64,000 nt of DNA from Eutreptiella sp. 'Long Island Sound 2002' (lineage: Eukaryota > Euglenozoa > Euglenophyceae > Eutreptiales > Eutreptiaceae). The position numbers and the translations under genes are program-made. The DNA lies in NCBI GenBank assembly GCA_964036045.1, contig OZ038378.1, forward strand, positions 161,518,576 through 161,582,575, read 5' to 3'. The stretch's first letter is position 1, and every line of letters begins with the position of its first letter. Below, in pieces: positions 19,030 through 31,759 of the stretch. The notes beneath the pieces are model-generated. The model had not been told where the DNA came from, searched no databases, and was given only the letters and a program-made list of their open reading frames with translations.

Positions 19030-20026
19030 TTGAGGGCAGCTACTATGAGTGTTACCTCAACCTTTGAAAACATCATTTCCCATGGTGCGTTCGTACGCTT
19101 GGCCACAATTTCAAGTCCGCTAGTGTGTCTAGGTGGGTCCACTCGCCTCAATTCTTTTTGGGCTACCACTATGAATGTTACCTCACCCTCACAACACTTC
19201 TTGTCCCATGGTGGGCTCCTATGTCTGGGAACAATTTCAAGTCCGCTAGCGCGTCTAGGTAGTTTGCATAGTGCCTGGATATGTCCGCCAATGAAGTTTC
19301 ATAGGTAGATTGCATAGTGCTCGGATGCGGTCCATTCAGCCCACAATTTTCTGGGCGGGGGGGGGGGGCAGCTACTATGAGTGTTACCTCAACCTTTGAA
19401 AACATCATTTCCCATGGTGCGTTCGTACGCTTGGCCACAATTTCAAGTCCGCTAGTGTGTCTAGGTGGGTCCACTCGCCTCAATTCTTTTTGGGCTACCA
19501 CTATGAATGTTACCTCACCCTCACAACACTTCTTGTCCCATGGTGGGCTCCTATGTCTGGGAACAATTTCAAGTCCGCTAGCGCGTCTAGGTAGTTTGCA
19601 TAGTGCCTGGATATGTCCGCCAATGAAGTTTCATAGGTAGATTGCATAGTGCTCGGATGCGGTCCATTCAGCCCACAATTTTCTGGGCGGGGGGGGGGGG
19701 CAGCTACTATGAGTGTTACCTCAACCTTTGAAAACATCATTTCCCATGGTGCGTTCGTACGCTTGGCCACAATTTCAAGTCCGCTAGTGTGTCTAGGTGG
19801 GTCCACTCGCCTCAATTCTTTTTGGGCCACCACTATGAATGTTACCTCACCCTCACAACACTTCTTGTCCCATGGTGGGCTCCTATGTCTGGGAACAATT
19901 TCAAGTCCGCTAGTGCGTCTAGGTAGTTTGCATAGTGCCTGGATACGTCCGCCAATGAAGTTTCATAGGTAGATTGCATAGTGCTCGGATGCGGTCCATT
20001 CAGCCCACAATTTTCTTGGGGGGGGG
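19030..20026. repeat. Three 332 bp tandem copies in right arm
   Basis: Near-identical 332 bp blocks begin at about 19,030, 19,362 and 19,694; each contains two basic units and ends in a G homopolymer of 11 to 16 bases. The left arm has only one equivalent block, so the triplication is specific to the right arm. Confidence 0.9.
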
Positions 20027-21239
20027 GGGGGGGCAGCTACTATGAGTGTTACCTCACCTTCTCAACACTTCTTATCCCATGGCGGGTTCTTATGCTTGGC
20101 AACAATTTCAAGTCTGCTAGTGTGTGTACATAGGTAGATTGCATAGTGCTTGGAAATGGCGGATCCATTCACCCCAAAGTTGTGGGGCGGCTACTATGAG
20201 TGTTACCTCAGCCCCTCAACACTTCGTTTCCCATGGTTGGTTCCTATGCTGGGTACCAATTTCAAGTCTGCCAGTGCGTCCACGTAGTTTGCAAAGTGCC
20301 TGGATATGATGGGTCCATTCGGCCCAAATATTTTTCGGGAAGCTGTTGTGAGTGTTACCTTACCCTCTCTAGTAACAATTTCAAGTGAGCCAAGGTGTGT
20401 ACATAGGAAGATTGCATAGTGCATGGATATGGCGGCTCCGTTCAGCCCAAAATTTTTGGGGGGGGAGCTACATGAGTATTAGCTCACCCTCTCAACACTT
20501 CTTATCCCATGGTGGGTTCCTATGCTGGGCAACAATTTCAAGTCCGCCGGTGCGTCTAGGTAGTCTACATAGTCCTCCTATATAGCGGGTTCATTCAGCC
20601 TAGAGTTTTCGGGGCAGCTACTATGAGTGTTACCTCACCCTCTCAACACTTCCTTCCCCATGGTGGGTTCCTATGCTTGGCCGCCAATGAATGCACACAG
20701 GTAGATTGCATAGTGCTCGAATATAGCGGCACCATTCAGTCCCAAATTTTTGGGGCTGCCACTATGAGTGTTACCTCACACTCCAAACACTGCTTATCCC
20801 ATGGTGGGTTCCTATGCTTGGCAACAATTTCAAGTCCGCTAGTTTGTGTACATAGGTAGGTTGCATAGTGCTTGGATATGGTGGGTCCATTCGGCCCGAA
20901 ATTTTTTTGAGGGGGGGCAGCTACTATGAGTATTACCTGACACTCTCAACACTTCTTATCCCATGATGGGTTCCTATGCTGGGCAACAATTTCAAGTCCA
21001 CCGGTGCCTCTAGGTAGCCTACATAGCCCTCCTATATAGCGGGTTCATTTAGCCTGGAGTTTTCGGGGCAGCTACTATGAGTGTTGCCGCACACTTCATC
21101 TCCCCATGGCAACTTCATCCGCTTGGCAACAATTTCAAGTCCGCCGGTGTGTCTAGGTAGATTAAATGGTGACTGCATATAGCGGGTTCACTCAATCCAA
21201 AGTTTTCCGCGTAGCTACTATGAGTGTTACCGCATGCTT

Positions 21240-21870
21240 TCACGTCTCACCTAGTGTGCACATCAGATGTATTGGAGAGCACCCTCCGAACGTGTAAGCG
21301 CCAGCAATGGGGTGGCTGCAATGATGGACCTATGAGCACGGGTATCGACATTCTACACTCATCCTCTGCTGCCACAGTACACCCCGCCCCTCCCACGTCT
21401 CACTTACCCCCCACCCTTGTCATCATCCCCCCTATAGGGGGATTGTCACTTTGACAAAAAAGCGGGAACCCCCCCCTCCCGGTCCAACGAACACTTCCGT
21501 TCCGATGGTATTATTTTAATTAGGTACTTAATTAGGTACCAGGCGGTTTTAGGTTAAAGGTTTGGGGAAATGAGGGGCTGTTGTGATTGGTAATTTGTAA
21601 AGTAGGTTGTAAGGGAATGGTGTCCCTCAACTACAGGACTGCTATTTCCCACCACGCCTCATTCTCTGCTATAGATGCAGTACCACACTGGTGGGTTGTC
21701 CGTCCCAAAAGTGCCCATTCTGCCCGTGCCAAGAACAACAAGGCCCCCGGTCCTTGAAGGCGCCGAAGGAAAATAGGTTATATTGGAATTGGTTCGGTTT
21801 TCATGCTACAATCATGTGGTGCTACCCCCCCCCCCCCTCGTGGGGGGACCTTCATGACCGGCCTGACCAG
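21240..21870. other. Intergenic; small hairpin and direct repeat
   Basis: No gene. 21,425-21,443 forms a 7 bp stem (ATCCCCC/GGGGGAT) with a 5 nt loop. TTAATTAGGTAC repeats in tandem near 21,515-21,540. Confidence 0.5.
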
Positions 21871-21874
21871 CCTC

Positions 21875-21945
21875 ACCCTATCAATACTTCTTATCCCATG
21901 GCGGGTTCCTGGGCTTGGCAGCAATTTCAAGTCCACCACCACCAG
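21875..21945 (-). repeat. Partial copy of the palindromic-array unit
   Basis: Contains TCAATACTTCTTATCCCATG, GCGGGTTCCTGGGCTTGGCA and GCAATTTCAAGTCCACC, the reverse-orientation core of the 14.9-21.2 kb unit. Confidence 0.75.
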
Positions 21946-21949
21946 ATTA

Positions 21950-23345
21950 TCCAAGGCAAAGGAGGGTTCAGGAGTGGGTGGTTCAAAGATCCCACTGACA
22001 ACACCAAGCACCTCTTGGCCTTGGCCTGGGGCTTTGTGCAGCTCATCAATGGGCCTCCTTTGCCTCCTCGTGCTGCATCCTCTCGGCATTCAGCTTGTCT
22101 TTGTGGCGGCAGGCCTTTTCCAGGCCACTCTACCATCACTTTGCTCTTCTCCTCATAGGCATTGCCCATACCAACCTTGACGAAGCCATTCATTTGGGAG
22201 ACTGCCACTGCACAAAAGAAAAGAAATGGGCAGCGGTGAAAGTAGGGATAGTAGACGGGAGAAATCCGGACCAGCTACCAAGTCCAAATGTGCAGTGATG
22301 CTTTGACCAGAATGAAGGTTTACTGTTCATGGGTGTGCAAGGAAATTACTCTAGGCGGTACGTCTAACACAACCCCCCGAAACAACGAACCACGCAATGC
22401 ACGGCGTGGAATGCATTGCGCACATGTTCCCCACACTTGTGTGCCATCGAGTGTGTCAGCTCTAGAAGCTCATGGCGGGCAGCGCTGTCAAAACACTCTC
22501 AATCAAGGTGAGCCTTCCGGGGCTCCATCCGCAGTGACGAGACGTCCTTTAGTCGTGCGTACTTGCTGTACGTACAAAAATTTGGCATATCGGCTTTGCC
22601 TCTCGTGACACTGTGGGTTACCTCTACACAAAGTGGTGCAAACTCCTCTGAAACGGCTGCAGCGCACCATCGTTTTCCTGCATTGGAGGGGTAGCAAAGG
22701 TTTTTCAAAGAAAAGGGAAAGATCTCATTTCACTAAGGAGCATGCTTCTTTGGAGACCACCCTTTGCAATGCCCAATGGACTTGTATGCAGCACCGCACG
22801 CGGAGTACGTGACCCACAACATGCTACAGTGGGTTGAAAACTGTGGAAGATGGTTGCCAGCTCGTGCACACACATTGAGTGTGTGGAGGGCCTTTCCCAA
22901 TGCAACTGCACTGAAAACGGACGTAGTTTTGGGGCACCGTCCATAGGCACATATTGAGTCCACTGCTCGCTAATTTCAAGTTCATGGCGTTTTAAGCATG
23001 GTCGAGCGCAGAGTTGGGCTGAAACCTGTGAAAGAGAAGCATCCACCAAGGCGCCCTCTCCCCAATCATGCAACTATGTGAAACAAACAATGCCGATCAG
23101 TTCCGTAATGTCTTGCCATGAAGAAACACATATTCGCGGTGAGCGTGCGCTGTCAAGATAGGTGCCATGCCTTCGTAATGCACCTTGCACCATGGCATGC
23201 TTCAGCCACACGAACGCTACTAGGGAAGGGCCCGTCACTATGGCCCAACCTAGCAAGCAAAAGTGGCATGGCCCCCGGGATGTGCCGTCCATGTGGCATC
23301 CACAAGGTGCAATTGCTGCATACCACTGCCGCGTGCCATCACTTT
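21950..23345. other. No recognisable gene
   Basis: Open frames up to about 120 codons on both strands lack domain-like composition, splice context or similarity to anything I recognise. Confidence 0.35.
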
Positions 23346-23640
23346 TCATTCTACCTTACCCCCTCAATACTTCATTTCCCATAGTAGGTTCCTACGCTTG
23401 GCAACAATTTGAAGTCTGCTAATGTGCTTTGGTAATTTGCATGGTGCTCGGATATGGCGGGTCCATTCAGCCCAAAATTTTGGGGAATGACAAGTGTGGC
23501 AATTCAGGGTCAAATGAACTATTGAATTAGATAACGAGTGGGGTCAGCTACGATGAGTGTTACTGCACCCCATCAACACTTCATTTCCCGTGGCAGGTTC
23601 GCGCGCTTGGCAACAAATTGAAGTCCACCAATGTGTTGGG
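23345..23640 (-). repeat. Two diverged reverse copies of the array unit
   Basis: CAATACTTCATTTCCCATAG..GGTTCCTACGCTTGGCAACA at 23,360-23,480 and TCAACACTTCATTTCCCGTG..GCAACAAATTGAAGTCC at 23,570-23,630, both in reverse orientation and with the Ala/Pro-like spurious frames of the family absent. Confidence 0.7.
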
Positions 23641-26085
23641 GATTAGGGTGTGTACGGGTCTGGGACACAAACTCTCCACAAACAAACAAAGCAAAAACTC
23701 AAAGCATTTGTTGCAGTCTGAAGGACACGTAGCCAATCCCAAGGACATCAATGGTATGGGGCACCACAAACTTGAGGGATATGCACAACGTTCCATCGCA
23801 ACCGTAGCTGGTTAACCTATCGCTGTCACCACAGACGTGCTATTCTGTCACACTCATGCGCCAATTCATGGCGCCTCAGGCTTGCTATAATTTGTGGCTG
23901 AATTGTATTCCTCTGCCCCCACCCTTTCGTTCTGCATCAGCGCAGGATGAGAATACGCGAATTCAAATGCGGAAGTGCATGCTGTCTGCTGACCATGTGT
24001 CGCCCTCCCAACCGCAGTGCAGCACCACGTGATGTGTTTCTTGCAATTTAGGAACCGGCATCGCGTGGGCCATAAACTGCGTGGGGGTGGTATTTAAAGA
24101 GGACAGTGAGACGGAAGAACCGTTTCGCAGACATGTTGCACTGTTTAGGGTTGTTAAGTGGCATGCCATGGCATCAAATGACAAAGTAGTGCAAATGTCA
24201 ACAAACACATGCACAAAAAAACTTCTCCGTAACTTGGGTTGGTCACAAAATTGTGCCATTTTCAAGGGTTCAACCTAGAATTCATGACACGGTTGTGGGC
24301 GGATATGCAATCTTGTGATTTGCAAAAGAAACAAGGCACCACTAAAAAATATGGCTGAATCCTCTCATACGGATAGATGCCAACTTGCTATTTTCACACT
24401 TCCACAACAGCCAATGCATCAGGTTGCACTCACAGCCTTTGCTAGGAGAAGACATACTGTGAGCATGAAAGCTTGAGCAAACTCAAAGATCACAAGATGA
24501 GAAAAAACAAAATGGGCATCCCCCATTTCCAAGGTACATCGCAAATATTGTAATTGCTCATATGTCTTGGGGGCGTTTATAACTTTGAAGATGCTCTTGT
24601 AATAAGATAAGTGGAAATTTGATAAGAACGAATATGCGCGCGGCCAAAGAGTGCAAAAATGTTGTGTCACGAGTGAAGAAATGGGTAGAACCCAAACCAC
24701 CACCATTCGCGCAAATATTTTGCAACCGTTTTTTCTCAACATAAATCGACACCATACTATAAACTGTCCCTCACCCAATTATACAAAGATTCACCCACAT
24801 CCCAAAGCATGGGTCACGGTGGATGGGGAGGTGACGGCAAGGAGGTATGGGACAGAAAATGCACAGTTCAAGAAACAAAATTACATTGGCTACATCACAC
24901 GTTCAATTGCCTCATCTCTGCAACCTGGGGCTAGCAATAGAATTACGGGGTTGCCAAGTGTGTGGGCTGCCAGACACATGGGAAAAGAGGGAAGGTAGAA
25001 GGAAGGGAAATTGTGATCCAACAACCTGCTTAAGGGTGGCTTCCCGCATTGTGGGGGGGGGGGATAGAAGGGGGAACTATGAGTGGGCCAACCGGCCGAT
25101 AATTAGAGAAAATAGGGGGGGGGGATTGCCAAAGCGTTCACTCAAGCCTGCATAGATGACTACGGTAACGGGGAGATATGTGGGATGTAGGGGGGGGGGG
25201 GGTACTACTCGAAAGACAAGCTCAAGGAACAAGTGTGGGCGCAGTCAAGAGTATTATGTGGCCTTATCATCAGTCAGGAACGACTCAGGGAAGTCCCCGC
25301 CACAAAATACACCCCAAGAGGAGATTGAGGTACTTGTTGGGAGCAAAACTATGGCCTACAAGGGGAGAAAGAAGACGAAAGTGCTCACAGCGGGCAATCA
25401 CGGTTCGACAAGGACCAGACGTCATAGATGAGGGGTCCACAACATGTGAGCACTTGTGAGTCCTCACATTATGGCTATGCACCTTTGTCATCTCTTGTAG
25501 TCCAGCTCCCGTCTCCCCATGAATTGCTTGGTGGGGGGATGGGTGGATTGAATCATGTGGGCAAAACAAATAAGGTTGAATGTGTGGACAAAGGAGTCGG
25601 CGAAGAAGAAAAATGGAAGAGGAACCGGTTCGAGGGAACCTATCTTCCCTTGACCATGACCATGGGAGTGATCAATGACCAGCAAATGCAAGTGCGGTCG
25701 TAGGTGTTGCAACCTTCTCATTCAAACAAAAGAGAGGAATATCCCAAACATGTGATTTGGTCCTCTAATGCATAAATCATGTGCCAACCGGCATGACTTG
25801 ACTTTGCAGTGCAGATATGTTGCAAACTTGTGATTCAAAGGTGCTTGGGAGAACCCCATGAGTGCTCGGAAGATCCACAATTTATACTTTACTACCAAGG
25901 CCAAGCATGGTTGTCCACTGCTGCGAGCTTGTGATTTCAACAAAAAAGAAAGAACACAGCGGAGCGAAATCTCATGAGTTCAATTCTTTGATGCATATTA
26001 TATGTTGACCTGCCATGCCCACTTGGGCCTCCCATGGCAAGGGTCATGAAACCCTCGATGCAACTGTTGAGCGCGCTTGCAGAAA
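23640..26085. other. 3' flank of the SET-RecQ-transposase gene; no gene supported
   Basis: About 2.4 kb of non-coding sequence. 24,110-24,310 resembles 34,080-34,360 (shared phrases include GAATTCATGACACGGTTGTG). Several G homopolymers occur near 25,050-25,200. No terminal inverted repeat of the neighbouring transposase gene could be recognised by eye. Confidence 0.35.
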
Positions 26086-29000
26086 TCACTTCTTGTTATG
26101 CTTCTTCGCCAAACTGATGCAAGACTTTAGGTGGTCCTTGGTGATTTGCACCACTCTACACTGGCATGTCTGCACCGTTACGTTCCGGAAACCACACTCA
26201 CAGGAAAATGGGACTTGTGTCACAGCGATACACTCCATTTCCACCTTGTCACGCTTGTCACGTGCCAGCTTGTCAACCCGATAATGCATGTCAAGTCCCT
26301 CAATTTTTTCCACCCAATCAACCTTCCAGCCGCTCTTCATCTCTTCGCGTGCAAAGGCAAACCAAACTTTGGACTTGTCGGTGGTATATGTTGCCATAAT
26401 GCTGTTGAGGGCGGGAGGTGAATCCTTTACATGCTTCAATGTGACTTGTCGAGTCTCTGCAGCACCACATGGATTCTGCGTCAAGGCCATATCATCATCT
26501 TCCGAAGGAATGACGTCGGGTGTGCTTTGAGTTCCAGGTGTGTTTTGAGTTTGTGACGGTTGCGAGTACTCATGCAACTCTGCGGGTTCCTCGTTGAACC
26601 GCACCTTCTTGGAACGAGGTTTTGCCTCGGCACTTGTGCCCTTTCTCTTGGTACCTTTCTTAGGTTTCCCATCGTTGACATAGCGGTCGCCCCTTGGTTG
26701 TCGTTCCTTGGCCGGAGCCTTCTGTCTTGTCCGCAATACCCAAAACCTATCCGCTACTGTGTCAGAGTACCGTTCCACGTTTTGCCTCTGCAAACCAACT
26801 AGGGCATCAGTTTCCGTGACAATACGGTACTTGTCAACCAAGCTTTTGCCCTTCGCCTTCACTGGTCGATGACTGCTCTCCACCGCATTGCTATCCCGCG
26901 TGCTAGCTACCCAGTCCGCAAACGTCTTCCCTTGATGCAAATGACAAAGCAACGCATCCACCTCCGGTGCACGCCAGAACTTTATGAAACCCTCAAGGGC
27001 TTTGTAATGCTTTGTCAGCCAATCCCACATCTCCGCACGTGCCTCCTTTGACATGGAAGGAATGGCCCTGCATCGTTCTTTGAACATTGCAGAGGCAATC
27101 TCGCTGTCTATCTTGTTGGACCACTCCTCCACACATCGCAGGAAGTGAAGTAGGCATCCTTGGAACACCCGGACCACAAAGGCTTCAAACTCATCATCGG
27201 ACAACTCAATGTTTTGCTTCTTTAGGTACTCTTTCAGAGCGGACTTCGGTCCCTTGAGCTGGGCCTGCGAAAAATCCATGACCACTGTTAGCCACCGCAA
27301 AGGATTGAAATTCGGGTCGGTCTCCTTTGTCAAGTCGAGGAACTTGAGAAATGCCTCATGATAAAACCCAGCATCTTGCTTTGAGGTAGCCATTCGGAAC
27401 GTGGTCCACCATTTGGTCAAGTCCTCGTCAAACACCACAATGTTGAGAAGGTACTTCATAAACGTATGGTCCCAAAATGTTATGTCAACCTCCAAAACCT
27501 TGCCTTTTGCCGCAATCTTCAACATGCCGTCACTAGCAAAGACAGGCCTTTCAGGCGTGTTGGTTTTGACAGACCGAAGATAATTTGTCATGTCGTCTGG
27601 CAGCCAATATGCCTCGTCTTTGAGCCACCGCTTCAACAAATGATGGGCATCTTCACAATCATCCCTCTTCAACACTAAAGCCCGTTCTTTGAGCTGCTCA
27701 ATCCTCATGGTGTTTGTGTACATGGTGTTCTCGCCCGGCGGTGTCTTGCCGGTTGTCAGCTTCTTCATTACTGCCTCTCGGGGCGTGAGATTGGGGTCGT
27801 CAATGAACCACTGTAAGATCTCATCATCCAAGTGTGTAGGCGGCTTGAAGGCTTTTAGCACTGGGTGAGAGTGTCCAGCCCAACCATTCACACTGGGTGG
27901 GTCATCGCCAGGAGCCAACTCCAACGTGTCTCTGCGGATTAATGCAAGAAGTCGAAGGCGGTTGTATTCATCAGGTTCCACGGACCCCTGGAACAGAACT
28001 GGGTAGAGGTGAAAAATGCGGACGTCACACCGTTTTTTCTGCATTTCTCCAAGTTGGCAGATCACGGTTTGGGCGTTGTTGTCCCTGGCCCGGCAGGAAT
28101 TTGCTTTGCAAACGAGCGCGCCAGCGCAAGTCCACGCCTGCGAGGCTAGGTGGCAGCCAAAACCTTCATCATATCCAAAATATTTCTTCACGTGGCTAGA
28201 CCGTGTTAGCTCAAGGGATGCTGGAAGTATGTCGTCGGTCCCATAAGGCAAGTCGTACACATCTTCTGCCACGTACAAGGTGTCACACTTTGGACAATCA
28301 ATGGGCTTGTCAAGCTTCACATATTCCCTTTTCTCCAGAAGCTGAAGGAGCTTTGGCTTTGCTTGTAGGCGCTGAGCTCGGGTGGATGGGCCTTCTAACA
28401 CCGTGCGCCGTTGTCCGGGCACCTTCTTCTCGCACTGTTCAAGTGCGAGGGACATGGCAACAGCATAGCAGTGCTGGCAACGGTAGCCACCAGCAGTAGA
28501 GCCGTCCTCAGCCACTAGACCGCATGTCCCCGCTGCTTGCTCCAATCCTCCCCTTGAATTCACGGCAATGCTCACGTTGCAAACTTCTGAATTTGATGGC
28601 ATCACCACGCAAGCTTCAATCTTTAGTCCAAGCGCTTCCCTTGGAGTCCAAGCGAAGTGGTCGATTTGGGCTGCATGCACCTCATCTACAGTGAGAAGGG
28701 TTCCACGAAATAGCCGCTTCACATCAGCAGTCGTCATAGGAAGCGGGTAGGCATCCTCCAGCGCATCTGCAGCATGCTCACTTAAATTTTGAGGCGCTTG
28801 CGGCAACGCCTTTTCCAAATGTAGGATGTACGAGTCTTTGTCATTGAACTCCACTTCCCCAAGCTTCAAATTCATAGTCACACTGTCGATGTTCGGGATC
28901 GCTTTCACCAACTCCCAATCCATGCCTTTCATGATGACAGCCCTCCATTGGTCTTTCGAGCCCTTGCTCCCGCAAGCATGCTGGCTAGCAATGCCCACCT

Positions 29001-31628
29001 CAAAGAGAGCATTACAAAGCTCCTGCCCATATCGCTCGTAATGGTCTTTGGGTCGCACCCCTTGAATGAGGTCTAAGCAGTGCCCAAGGCAAATGCCGTC
29101 GCTTTTGTCGCACAAGGCTAAAGCCGGAAGAAAGAGGCCAAGCACAAACCCCGCGTCTGTTGGTGGCCTGTTCTTCACGCAGTTATCACAGCGAGTGCCA
29201 CAAGGCTCCAACAGCACGTGGTCGGAATGCTGGAACAAATTCTGCCACCGGCAACCTGGGGTGTGCATCAACATATACATACATGTGTAGTCGTTCAAGG
29301 TGAGGTGGTAATTTGCATGGGCCTTGACCTTGTCTTTGTGCCAGTTGGCAAGGGTACGCAGGGAGTGCTGGTGGTATAGAATGTGAACCTCCCCGCAATC
29401 TGACGTACCGCGGGCAAGGCGCCCCAATAGCTGAATCAGCTGCGTTATGGAGGATGGCACACTGGTGAAGATGAGTGTCCGCAAGCCGGGGACATGCCAA
29501 CCCATTTCCAAAGCAGCAGTGCAGCACACAATATCGATGAGCCCTTGCTCCAAGTCCTTAAGGACGGCCTCACGGGTAGAAGATGGTGTTGCACCAGTGA
29601 AGCTCGCCACTTTAAAACCCTTCTTCTTCAGCATATTGACCATGTTCGTGCACTTTTCGACGTTGGTGAAAAAGATCAATGTCTTGCCCCTTACAAGGGG
29701 AAGGACCAAGTTCAGGAGCATGACGTCTCTTTGAGGTTTCACCGGTTGAGCGTAGTGGTGAAAATCCATTGATATTTCTTCTCGGTAGAGAATGCCACGG
29801 ACGTTCACTGCATTTTGAAGGTGTAGGCGGTCGATAATGGCCTGTTGCTCAGGTGTTGTGGCCGTTGCTGTGCATGCGTACCACGGCACGGTGGGCAGTC
29901 TTTGTCGGCAAATCCCAAGCTCCGTCCATTGCTGCCCAAATGTTTTGTCACTTCGGGCGACCTTGTGAGCCTCGTCTGCAACAAAGGCCACAGGATCCGA
30001 ATCCACCAACTTGTCTAGGGCGTCGTTGGACAACAACACCTTCTCAGGAGTGGTGTACACCATAGCTGCACCTGGGGAGATGTTCGGAAACGGGGTGTTT
30101 GCCTCCAACTTGTACGCCGCAATCCCTAACCGTTCACATTCCTGTAGCTGTGTGGTAATAATTGCTCGCAAAGGCTCAAAAACAATCACCGGTTTACGAG
30201 TGATGTGCGCAAGCATTTGGGCTGGGAGTGACTTGCCACTGTTAGTTCCCGAAACACAAAGCACGTCACGGCCGTTGAGTAGGGCACGCAAGGTCTTTTT
30301 TTGGTGCGGATAAAGTACTTTGCCAAGGGCATGCTCCGCCGCCGCAATTTCAGCGCCCCAATCCGGTCCCTGGTCGATGTGTTGCGAATCGTAGCAATCA
30401 GGTTCCACCTTTATTTTTGTATCGTAGAGATGCACGCGCCTCTCAAGTAGAGCATCAAGGTGGCGCCCAGCTTCTGCAATTTGTGCATCAAGATCATCCT
30501 CGTCATCATCGTCCTCACCGTGTGCTTGACCCGCCAAGGACTGACCGGCCGAAACATCTATCCGGCTTTGTGAATGGCTGTCCACCTGATTGTTTGGCTG
30601 GTCGGTAGGTCCGTTGGCTGACCGGCTGCCTAACGCGTTGCCCAATTGGCTAATTGGGTGGCCGTCTTGGTGGTCCCCTGGCTGTATGTTCGTAGGGGTG
30701 TCTATGTTGCTGGCTGCCTTATCACTTGGCTCGTTGTGTGATTCGCTGATTGCGTGGCTGTCAAGCTGACTGTTCAACTGATTTTCTGACGTCTCTTTTG
30801 GTTGAGGGCTGGGGGCCATGTGTGATTGTACTAAGCCATTGGGATCCTCTGTAACAGTAACCATGTGCTCGGAGCGATCCCAGTAGGTGGAGCCGTAACT
30901 GACAAATAACTCCTCTGCCGGCTTAATATCTCGCAATGCTTGCAAGAAGCACACGGGTAGACATCCTTCATGAAATTCCTTAATAATGAATTTCACATTG
31001 CAAAATTTGCCGGCATCATTGGCGAAAGATGCTGCGCCAAAACTCCTGCCCAAAGGCGGTTGTCGAATACCATCAATTCCCAACTGTTGCCTGTGGAAGA
31101 TGTGGGACGAATGCAAGGACGGGATAAAAATATTGCCCTCCACGTCATGCATGGATGTTTTCCCCGGCGAGATCTCCCATTGTGCCAACAACGTAATTGC
31201 CCACTACTGTCAGGAGTACCAATTTAAGCGCCTTCCGGCTTTGGGTGGTCAAATGCCCTTGAGAGTGTTGCAAAACGCAGCAGAATATGTAGAGCACATT
31301 GGCAAAAAGCATTGGATGAAATCCCACAAAACTTGGTGGAGGAAGCACATAGGGTCAATGGCACATGAGACCTGATTAGTGTACGGTAGTAGGATGAGTC
31401 CCCTTTGGAGTTAATGGTTTCCATTGCTTCATCACGGGCTATTAGCCGTCCCTCCATAAAGGTAGCGAGCTCGTTCTTCTTGATGAGGCAGTTTGTGAAC
31501 AACCCATTGCCGGCATCATTCAACAAGGAGGGTTTCACCACCAGCTGCTTGGCTACAGTACCATACTGTGGTAGCAACTTGGTTTGAACCAGAAGATCAA
31601 ATTGGGCTTGCAAAGGGTGGCCGTTCAT
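26086..31628 (-). CDS. SET domain - RecQ helicase - MULE-like DDE transposase fusion
   Basis: Main exon 26,086-about 31,203 (1,701 codons from 31,191) plus a 5' exon from ATG 31,628. The 5' exon holds the SET start (NDAGNGLFTNCLIKKNELATF) and the main exon its end (NDAGKFCNV, ALRDIKPAEELFVSYGSTYW, residues ~45-105). After a disordered acidic linker comes a RecQ-like helicase: motif I SGTNSGKS 314-321, DEAH 406-409, TATA ~442, motif VI QLLGRLARG ~587-595, and RecQ zinc ligands Cys647, 664, 668, 671 (CGTRCDNC). Residues ~1230-1445 read as a MULE-like RNase-H-fold transposase: Asp1236, Asp1306, C-LLH 1346-1349, Glu1438 (NAVESSH). A basic NLS-like stretch (~1501-1521) and a degenerate SWIM-like Cys cluster (Cys1664, 1666, 1676, 1678) follow. 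The exon joint is unresolved: AATCAG/GTCT leaves phase 2, while the nearest acceptors (31,204-31,207) need phase 0. Confidence 0.82.
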
Positions 31629-31759
31629 GGTAAATTGCAGGAAAAAAACAACTGAGGACAAAGACATAGGAACCAATGCTTGCCCCGCATCTATGGGGTC
31701 ACCACGTAAGTTTGAGTGCTAGTGCACACTGCCCGCATAAAAGGGTGCATGCAGTCCAA

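Larger units (their letters stand above)
14855..21235. repeat. Palindromic array of a ~150-165 bp repeat unit
   Basis: Consensus features of a unit, in forward orientation: GTAACACTCATAGTAGCTGC, a palindrome GCCCCAAAAATTTTGGGGC, GAATGGACCCGCCATATCCA, GCACTATGCAATCTACCTAG, GCGGACTTGAAATTGTTGCC, AGCATAGGAACCCACCATGG, GATAAGAAGTGTTGAGAGGG. Units run forward from 14,855 to about 17,275 (with one reversed unit at 15,791-15,992) and in reverse from 17,285 to 17,920 and 18,860 to 21,235. Arm pairs read by eye: 14,917-15,205 with 17,634-17,919; 15,370-16,206 with about 20,000-21,235; 16,735-17,205 with 18,866-19,280. All open frames here (peptides like HFLSHGGFLCLATISS) follow from the repeat and are not genes. 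Confidence 0.88.

Noticed and set aside
14855-21235. CRISPR array
   Set aside because: Units are 150-165 bp, tandem and inverted, without short identical repeats separated by unique spacers, and the context is eukaryotic.
22705-23073. 122-codon minus-strand ORF as a gene
   Set aside because: No domain, splice signals or repeat-independent support.
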